Shown here: positions 6,520-10,500 of the stretch, piece by piece
Layout: every line of letters starts with the position of its first letter
How positions within the stretch are numbered: position 1 is the stretch's first letter
From: Gulosibacter massiliensis
GTDB lineage: Bacteria; Actinomycetota; Actinomycetes; Actinomycetales; Microbacteriaceae
Direction of reading: 5' to 3'
Assembly (NCBI GenBank): GCA_945901035.1
Contig: CAMDKN010000029.1
Span: 1-10,500 of the forward strand
Length of the DNA stretch: 10,500 nt
Translations under genes and position numbers: made by a program
The notes under the pieces: model-generated
What the model was told of the DNA's origin: nothing
The model's database searches: none
Seen by the model: the letters and a program-made list of their open reading frames with translations, nothing else

Positions 6520-7013
6520 ACGCTACGTCGTCCATCGATCCGGCAGACCTCGGTGACGTGTTGGCAGAAATTGCGCGCTTCGCGGCGACGGAACCGGCGC
6601 TGACACCACGGCCAATCGAGGACCTCCGCGCCGCAGCATCGCGGGGCAACGTCGTTGTGTTGCGTCACGACGGCGGCCTGATCGGGTGGGCCGTTCGAGA
6701 GGTGCTCCGACCGGGGCTCGCCGAAATCGGCATGATGTACATCAAGCCGGCGTTTCGGACTCCCGCGGCGTTCATCCGGTTGGCGAGGGAACTCGTCAAC
6801 GTGCCCGAGGCCCTGATTCTCGCGACCTACGACTCCGCTCTGGTGCGTCTCGCTGTGCTCGAATTCGGGTTTCGCGAGGCCTCGCTCGGACAGGTGATTG
6901 TGCGAAGCCGTGGACGCTTTCTGGTGAAACGACTCTCGGCGGAGAGCCGCCGGGCGGTGCGGGAACACACCCGCACAGCACGACCGCTGTGCGCGATTCG
7001 GGAAGCCCAATGA
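6510..7013 (+). CDS. GNAT-like acetyltransferase fold protein with a degenerate acetyl-CoA loop
   Basis: A 167-residue soluble protein. GLIGWAVREVLRPGLAEIGMMYIKPAFR (residues 56-83, cited as the beta-strand pair before the cofactor loop) and ALVRLAVLEFGFRE (110-123) match the GNAT core, where the latter corresponds to the helix before the conserved GF. The acetyl-CoA loop, normally R/Q-x-x-G-x-G/A, reads R83-T-P-A-A-F and lacks the glycines, so activity or cofactor is uncertain. The C-terminal 30 residues are Arg-rich (RRAVREHTRTARP). GTG 6510 overlaps the previous stop by 10 bp; no strong ribosome binding site is seen, and it shares ATGA with the next gene at 7010-7013. In this context it could N-acylate an amino headgroup or a protein of the pathway, but that is speculation. 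A non-GNAT fold is possible. Confidence 0.55.
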   Translation: MVVNATSSIDPADLGDVLAEIARFAATEPALTPRPIEDLRAAASRGNVVVLRHDGGLIGWAVREVLRPGLAEIGMMYIKPAFRTPAAFIRLARELVNVPEALILATYDSALVRLAVLEFGFREASLGQVIVRSRGRFLVKRLSAESRRAVREHTRTARPLCAIREAQ

Positions 7014-7618
7014 CCGCCACCGAATTCGTGATTGTTCTCGCGATGGCACTTCTGTTCGGGGTGGTGTTCGCAAGCATCGAGATCATCAAACGCCGCTGGA
7101 ACATTTCGCCCGAAATCATGCGCCGAGTCGCACACATCGCCTCGGGTCTGCTCGTGCTGTTGGACTATGTGTTGCTCTCGCCCGTCTTTTTCATTGCGCT
7201 GGTCGGCGGCGGATGGTTTGCATTTTTCGCGGCCAGCAAACTCAAACTCTTGACCGCGGTCAACGACGTGGCGCGTCGAACCTACGGACAATACATTCTC
7301 ACCGCGGGCTACCTGGGGGCCTTCGGAATTTCACAATTCGAGCCCGCGGTGTTCGTGCCCAGCGTTCTCATTGTCACGTTCGCCGACTCGTTCGCCGGAT
7401 TGGTCGGCACTCTCATCCGGTCCCCCCGCAGAACCATGCTCGGGTCTCTCGTCTTCTTCGTGATTGCACTGGGACTTCTGATAGCGACTGGTGCGGCTCC
7501 GGTTCTCGTCGCTATTGGCGTCGCGGCAACGCTGACCCTGATCGAACGCGTTTCGCCGCTGGGTCTCGACAACGTGACCATTCCGGTCGCCGCAGCCCTA
7601 CTGCTTCTTGTGCTTTAG
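7010..7618 (+). CDS. Dolichol/phytol kinase-like CTP-dependent lipid-alcohol kinase
   Basis: A 202-residue membrane protein of the group that holds phytol kinase, dolichol kinase and bacterial diacylglycerol/polyprenol CTP kinases. MRRVAHIASG (37-46, with H42) matches the RKxxHxxxG motif. FADSFAGLVG (124-133, with D126) matches the nucleotide-binding GDxxAxxxG region, and RTMLGSLVFF (141-150) matches KTxxGSxxFF with Arg in place of Lys. GLDNVTIPVAAALLL (185-199) matches the family's GxDNLTVPL tail. The known reaction is CTP-dependent phosphorylation of an isoprenoid or lipid alcohol; the exact substrate cannot be read. ATG 7010 overlaps the GNAT-like stop as ATGA. GGGAAG at 7000-7005 is a weak ribosome binding site only 4 nt away, so coupling is likely. 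It is the last gene of the operon and its 3' end overlaps the minus-strand CarS-like gene by 21 bp. Confidence 0.8.
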   Translation: MTATEFVIVLAMALLFGVVFASIEIIKRRWNISPEIMRRVAHIASGLLVLLDYVLLSPVFFIALVGGGWFAFFAASKLKLLTAVNDVARRTYGQYILTAGYLGAFGISQFEPAVFVPSVLIVTFADSFAGLVGTLIRSPRRTMLGSLVFFVIALGLLIATGAAPVLVAIGVAATLTLIERVSPLGLDNVTIPVAAALLLLVL

Positions 7619-8176
7619 TCCGATTCGCCGCATCAGCTCGTCCGTGCTCAGGTGCGTCACCACGGAAATCGCGAACGCGACGGCCAGAGTTTCCCACGGC
7701 ACTCGGTACGCCACGAGCAACATAAGCCCGCTGGCAAGGGTCCCGTCGATGGTGTCCATCACCGCTTGAATTCGACCGCCGAGTCCCCGGGCCGGGCTCG
7801 CGCTCGTTGGGATGCCCAACCGACGTTTGACGAAACTGTTGAGCACCTCTCCCGCGACATACAGAACTGCCGTCGCGGGACCCAGGATGAACGGGTTCTC
7901 GAGAAAGACCGGGTGCACGAGTGGCGTCAGCGGCGCGACGAGGTGCAAAAACACGGTGACCGCAGTGCCCAGAACGACATAGAACACGAGACTTCGCAGG
8001 GATTTGCTGGGCCCGATGAGTGGCCGACCACCGAGGAGCCGTCCGCCGTCGAGCGGAATCTGAAGCGATGCGAACCACCCTTTTCGCATCGCCGCGATGA
8101 AGATGAGTCCTGCCACCGTGAGCGGTAACAGCAACGAGATGGCGTGTGACACCGTGGACAGCGCCGACTCAAGCAT
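7598..8176 (-). CDS. CDP-archaeol synthase (CarS)-like CTP:lipid-phosphate cytidylyltransferase
   Basis: A 192-residue membrane protein encoded opposite to the operon. The N-terminal cytosolic motif IPLDGGRLLGGRPLIGPSKS (40-59) matches the CarS signature PLDxGxxxxGxRLFGxxKTxRG. The central motif GEVLNSFVKRRLG (109-121) matches GDLxxSFxKRRxG with Glu at the usual Asp (E110). MDTIDGTLA (140-148) corresponds to DQIDFxxGA, and the tail (H175, then G186-L-K) matches the HxxxN...GLK end of the family. Archaeal CarS makes CDP-archaeol from unsaturated archaetidic acid and CTP; bacterial relatives are poorly characterised, so the substrate is open. It could supply the CDP-lipid used by the CDP-alcohol transferase on the other strand (inference). 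ATG complements 8174-8176; GAGAG about 9 nt upstream is a weak ribosome binding site. The Asp-to-Glu change in the core should be tested before activity is assumed. Confidence 0.75.
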   Translation of the reverse strand: MLESALSTVSHAISLLLPLTVAGLIFIAAMRKGWFASLQIPLDGGRLLGGRPLIGPSKSLRSLVFYVVLGTAVTVFLHLVAPLTPLVHPVFLENPFILGPATAVLYVAGEVLNSFVKRRLGIPTSASPARGLGGRIQAVMDTIDGTLASGLMLLVAYRVPWETLAVAFAISVVTHLSTDELMRRIGLKHKKQ

Positions 8177-8203
8177 GCTGGGCTACTCTCTGTACTGTCG
8201 CAG

Positions 8204-8237
8204 GTGCGAACACCGCGATTCGGGTGTCCCCTCGCAC
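8204..8237 (-). promoter_or_regulatory. Bulged hairpin in the leader of the CarS-like gene
   Basis: GTGCGA (8204-8209) pairs with TCGCAC (8232-8237), and ACACC (8210-8214) pairs with GGTGT (8223-8227), leaving a 4-nt bulge (8228-8231) and an 8-nt loop: 11 pairs in all. If transcription starts near 8247, the structure sits about 28 nt upstream of the CarS-like start codon. A role in regulation is inference. Confidence 0.3.
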
Positions 8238-8253
8238 ACGTCTCATGCCGATG

Positions 8254-8259
8254 ATTTTA
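8254..8259 (-). promoter_or_regulatory. Candidate -10 of the CarS-like gene
   Basis: On the minus strand this reads TAAAAT, a close match to TATAAT and the most AT-rich hexamer in this GC-rich gap. It predicts a leader of about 70 nt. The -35 position (TGGGCG on the minus strand, 8277-8282) is weak, so the call is tentative. Confidence 0.35.
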
Positions 8260-8333
8260 GCCGTACCGTAACGCGGCGCCCACGAGGTGGACTTCTGTTC
8301 CGCATCATTTCACCTGAATCGCCGTTGCGACCG

Positions 8334-8339
8334 TATGCT
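8334..8339 (+). promoter_or_regulatory. Candidate -10 for the DUF427 gene and possibly the downstream importer
   Basis: TATGCT matches TAnnnT at a position that would give a leader of about 42 nt before ATG 8388. No good -35 is seen. The divergent gap 8177-8387 must hold promoters for both directions and contains no open reading frame that I would call a gene. Confidence 0.3.
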
Positions 8340-8387
8340 CGTTTCAGGCATCCGCTCACCCTCAAACACAATTCTTCGGAGGCAACC

Positions 8388-8675
8388 ATGTACGTGGCGA
8401 AATGGAACGGTGCAGTTATTGCACAATCGGACAAGACGATCGAAATCGAAGGCAACCAGTATTTCCCGATGGACAGCGTCGACACTCAGTTCCTCGTCGA
8501 CTCGGACGCTACGTCGACCTGTTCCTGGAAGGGCCTCGCTAACTACTATTCCCTGCTCGTGGATGGTGAACTCAACACCGATGCCGTGTGGGTTTACCGC
8601 GACCCCAAGGATGCCGCCAAAGAAATCGCGAACCACGTCGCGTTCTGGCGTGGAGTGACGGTCAGCGCTGCTTGA
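8388..8675 (+). CDS. DUF427 domain protein
   Basis: A 95-residue soluble protein covering one whole DUF427 domain. WNGAVIAQSDKTIEIEGNQY matches the family's opening strands (NGxxIAxSxxxxxLEGNxYFP). CSWKGLANYYSLLVDG (45-60) carries the hallmark C-x-WKG-x-A-x-YY segment, and AVWVYRDPKDAAKEIANHVA (66-85) corresponds to the WxYxxPxxxAxxIxxHVAFW tail. The family has no agreed biochemical function. ATG 8388 is chosen because GGAGG at 8378-8382 lies 5 nt upstream, the best ribosome binding site in the window; the frame is open further upstream, but that part does not match the family. It ends 21 bp before the importer ATPase, so co-transcription is possible. It is a common housekeeping-type protein, and a link to osmoprotection is not implied. 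Confidence 0.88.
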   Translation: MYVAKWNGAVIAQSDKTIEIEGNQYFPMDSVDTQFLVDSDATSTCSWKGLANYYSLLVDGELNTDAVWVYRDPKDAAKEIANHVAFWRGVTVSAA

Positions 8676-8696
8676 TCACCAACTCGGAGTTTTCCC

Positions 8697-9413
8697 GTGA
8701 TTGAATTCCACCGCGTCTCCAAAAAATACGGTGAGACCGCCGCACTGGCCGATTTCTCGTTGACCGTTCCAACGTCGAAGATCACCGTGTTGATGGGGCT
8801 TTCGGGTTCGGGGAAAACAACCATCATCCGAATGGTCAACAAAATGGTGTCTCCGACCTCGGGGTCGGTGTCGATCGACGGACTCGATGTCGCCGGCCTC
8901 GATGCGGTCACGCTGCGTCGCTCAATCGGCTACGTCATGCAGGAGGTGGGACTGCTCCCCCACAAAACCGTGTTCGAGAACGTCACGCTAATCGCTCGAA
9001 TTGCGGGACAGCCAGCGGACGTAGCCCGAGACAATGCCGCCGAGATGCTGACGATGGTGGGACTCGACGAGTCGTTTTTCACCCGATTCCCTCAGCAACT
9101 GTCCGGCGGCCAACAACAACGTGTTGGTGTTGCGCGTGCGCTGGCCATCAAGCCGAACATTTTGCTCATGGACGAACCGTTCGGTGCGGTCGATCCGATT
9201 GTCCGAGAGGAACTGCAGGTCGAGTTGTGTCGGATCCAGCGCGACCTCCAACTCACCATCATGTTTGTCACCCACGATCGCCACGAAGCAATCACGATCG
9301 CCGATCAGTTGGTCGTTCTCTCCAACGGCGGTCATATCGAGCAGTCCGGCTCGCCGACTGAATTAGTGGCGAAACCCGCCAACGCGTTTGTTCGAAAGAT
9401 ACTCGGCGCTTAA
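8697..9413 (+). CDS. opuCA: Osmoprotectant (glycine betaine/carnitine/choline) ABC importer ATPase, OpuCA/ProV-like
   Basis: A 238-residue ATP-binding subunit that powers the import complex from the cytoplasmic face. Walker A is GLSGSGKTT (34-42), the Q-loop glutamine is Q82, the signature is LSGGQQQR (135-142), Walker B is ILLMDEP (155-161) and the switch histidine is H193. GLLPHKTVFENV (85-96) and FGAVDPIVR (162-170) are typical of the quaternary-ammonium importer group. It is shorter than classical ProV/OpuCA, ending soon after the core with no CBS domains, so the ionic-strength-sensing module of OpuA-type ATPases is absent. GTG 8697 is preceded by GGAG at 8686-8689 with 7-nt spacing. The stop at 9411-9413 overlaps the permease start by one base. 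Substrate choice within the compatible-solute group is inferred from the operon. Confidence 0.85.
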   Translation: MIEFHRVSKKYGETAALADFSLTVPTSKITVLMGLSGSGKTTIIRMVNKMVSPTSGSVSIDGLDVAGLDAVTLRRSIGYVMQEVGLLPHKTVFENVTLIARIAGQPADVARDNAAEMLTMVGLDESFFTRFPQQLSGGQQQRVGVARALAIKPNILLMDEPFGAVDPIVREELQVELCRIQRDLQLTIMFVTHDRHEAITIADQLVVLSNGGHIEQSGSPTELVAKPANAFVRKILGA

Positions 9414-10054
9414 TGGAGTGGTTCATCGCCAACTGGACGTTCGTCGCGGGGTTGACCGTCACGCACCTGGGTGTTTCCGTCGTTCCGATTGTCGTCGGCG
9501 CTTCTCTCGCCACCGTCGTGGCGCGCGTAACACCAGCTCGATGGGTGAAACCCACCCGCGGAGTTCTCGGCGCGATCTACGCCATCCCCTCCCTTGCGCT
9601 GTTCGTGACACTTCCCGCGCTCATCGGCACCACCTTCACCGGACCGACGAACGTCGTCATCGCGCTCACCATCTACGCCATCGCGTCGATGTACTTCTCG
9701 GCGCACGATGCGTTCAATCAAGTCCCCCGACCAACCGTGACGAACGCCGAGTCGATGGGCATGAATTCCTGGCAAATATTTATTCACGTGGAGCTCCCGA
9801 TGGCGGTGCCCGGACTCATCGCCGGACTGCGAGTGGTCGCGGCCAGCACTTTTTCCATTGCCTCGATCGGGGCAATTGTCGGAGTTCGAAACCTCGGCTA
9901 TCTCTTTGTCGACGGTTTCCAACGACGAATTCCCGAGGAAATTATCACCGGAATCTTCGCGATCTTTGTCATCGCTCTCACTCTCGACGTGTGCCTTTGG
10001 GCGGTCGGTCGGCTGTTGACAGGCTGGCGTTTCGTCAAGGTCGACCATGCTTGA
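9413..10054 (+). CDS. opuCB: Osmoprotectant ABC importer permease, OpuCB/ProW-like
   Basis: A 213-residue inner-membrane permease with about five or six transmembrane helices. The cytoplasmic coupling segment NAESMGMNSWQIFIHVELPM has the EAA-G pattern that docks to the ATPase, followed by AVPGLIAGLRV, which is typical of betaine-type permeases. AIYAIPSLALFVTLPALIG near residues 54-72 matches the conserved IPSLALFxLLxPLxG of the group. ATG 9413 overlaps the ATPase stop by one base (TAATG). It forms the translocation pore together with the second permease encoded just downstream. The order ATPase-permease-permease is the OpuC arrangement, and a substrate-binding lipoprotein gene would be expected beyond the window. 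Confidence 0.88.
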   Translation: MEWFIANWTFVAGLTVTHLGVSVVPIVVGASLATVVARVTPARWVKPTRGVLGAIYAIPSLALFVTLPALIGTTFTGPTNVVIALTIYAIASMYFSAHDAFNQVPRPTVTNAESMGMNSWQIFIHVELPMAVPGLIAGLRVVAASTFSIASIGAIVGVRNLGYLFVDGFQRRIPEEIITGIFAIFVIALTLDVCLWAVGRLLTGWRFVKVDHA

Positions 10055-10500
10055 CGTCACCGAACTGGGTGCGTGGTTTTCAAACCCCGAAAATTGGGCG
10101 GGCCGTTACGGGTTATGGAACCTCGGCGCCGAGCATCTCGCGCTCACGCTCCTGGCAATTGTTCTTGCCGCAATCATCGCTGTTCCGCTCGGAGTCGCGA
10201 TCGGCCACTCCGGTCGAGGCGAATTGTTGGTGATGGGACTGAGTTCCGTTTCGCGAGCCATTCCGACCATGGGACTCCTGTTCGCACTCGTCCTCGTGAT
10301 GGGAATTGAGTTTCGCGAATTGTCTGTCGTGCTGGCGCTGTCCGCCATCGCACTGCCGCCACTCATTGCCGGCGCGTATTCCGGCGTGACGACTATTCCG
10401 CCGTGGATTCGAGACTCGGCGATCGCCCAGGGCATGACCACCTGGCAACTGGTGCGCCACGTGGAGCGTCCGCTCGCGTCGGCGTCGATCATCGGGGGAT
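10047..10500 (+). CDS. opuCD: Second osmoprotectant importer permease, OpuCD-like, 3' end outside the window
   Basis: The frame is open from ATG 10047 to the end of the window (151 codons). It begins MLDVTELGAWFSNPENWAGR, continues with hydrophobic segments, and has SRAIPTMGLLFALVLVMGI, the conserved region of the group. The coupling motif DSAIAQGMTTWQLVRHVERP again shows the EAA-G pattern. AAGG at 10037-10040 lies 6 nt upstream, and the start overlaps the first permease stop by 8 bp, so the two are coupled. It pairs with the first permease to form a heterodimeric channel. Only the N-terminal part is visible, so the total length and any fused binding domain cannot be judged. Confidence 0.85.
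   Translation, partial: MLDVTELGAWFSNPENWAGRYGLWNLGAEHLALTLLAIVLAAIIAVPLGVAIGHSGRGELLVMGLSSVSRAIPTMGLLFALVLVMGIEFRELSVVLALSAIALPPLIAGAYSGVTTIPPWIRDSAIAQGMTTWQLVRHVERPLASASIIGG

Noticed and set aside
2000..8176. Phage-defence or toxin-antitoxin island
   Set aside because: No nuclease, helicase, NTPase, toxin or recombinase motif is present; all recognised families are lipid-metabolism or transport classes.
8313..8348. CCTGAA...TTCAGG inverted repeat flanking the -10 of the DUF427 gene
   Set aside because: Only 6 bp with a 24-nt loop; this is expected by chance in a window of this size.
8097..8387. In-frame upstream extension of the DUF427 gene to 8097
   Set aside because: The extension overlaps the start of the CarS-like gene, does not match DUF427, and a strong ribosome binding site (8378-8382) marks ATG 8388.

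Overview
The window is a GC-rich (roughly 60%), densely coded bacterial chromosome segment, most likely from an actinomycete (Actinomycetota, perhaps Microbacteriaceae-like). The reasons are the base composition, GTG starts, weak or absent Shine-Dalgarno sequences, start codons 6-7 bases after a -10-like hexamer (leaderless transcripts), and an OpuC-type osmoprotectant importer. The taxon is an inference; there is no rRNA or marker gene. I see no tRNA, rRNA, CRISPR array, insertion sequence or prophage.

Layout. (1) 1-885: 3' part of an unrecognised polytopic membrane protein cut by the window edge. (2) 998-1888: a single-domain six-TM voltage-gated cation channel of the bacterial Nav type with an unusual filter (TLENFP) and an EF-hand-like C-terminal tail, preceded by a perfect 8-bp dyad. 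(3) 2000-7618: a tightly packed six-gene plus-strand operon: 7-TM protein of unknown function, UbiA-superfamily prenyltransferase, a PEP-synthase/rifampin-phosphotransferase-like dikinase, a CDP-alcohol phosphatidyltransferase, a GNAT-like protein, and a dolichol/phytol-kinase-like CTP enzyme. Five of the genes touch or overlap. (4) 8176-7598: a minus-strand gene of the CDP-archaeol synthase (CarS) family, whose 3' end overlaps the operon end by 21 bp. (5) 8388-8675: a DUF427 protein. (6) 8697-10500: an OpuC/ProVW-type importer: ATPase, permease, and a second permease running off the edge.

The most interesting part is regions 3 and 4. Prenyltransferase, phosphotransfer enzyme, CDP-alcohol transferase, CTP-dependent lipid-alcohol kinase and CarS-type cytidylyltransferase together look like an uncharacterised isoprenoid- or ether-lipid pathway, with the same enzyme classes that archaea use for membrane lipids. 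No glycerol-1-phosphate dehydrogenase or GGGP synthase is visible, so this is a hypothesis from family membership and gene order, not a demonstrated pathway. The channel and the betaine-type importer that flank it would fit a membrane and osmotic-homeostasis neighbourhood, but nothing in the sequence links them functionally.
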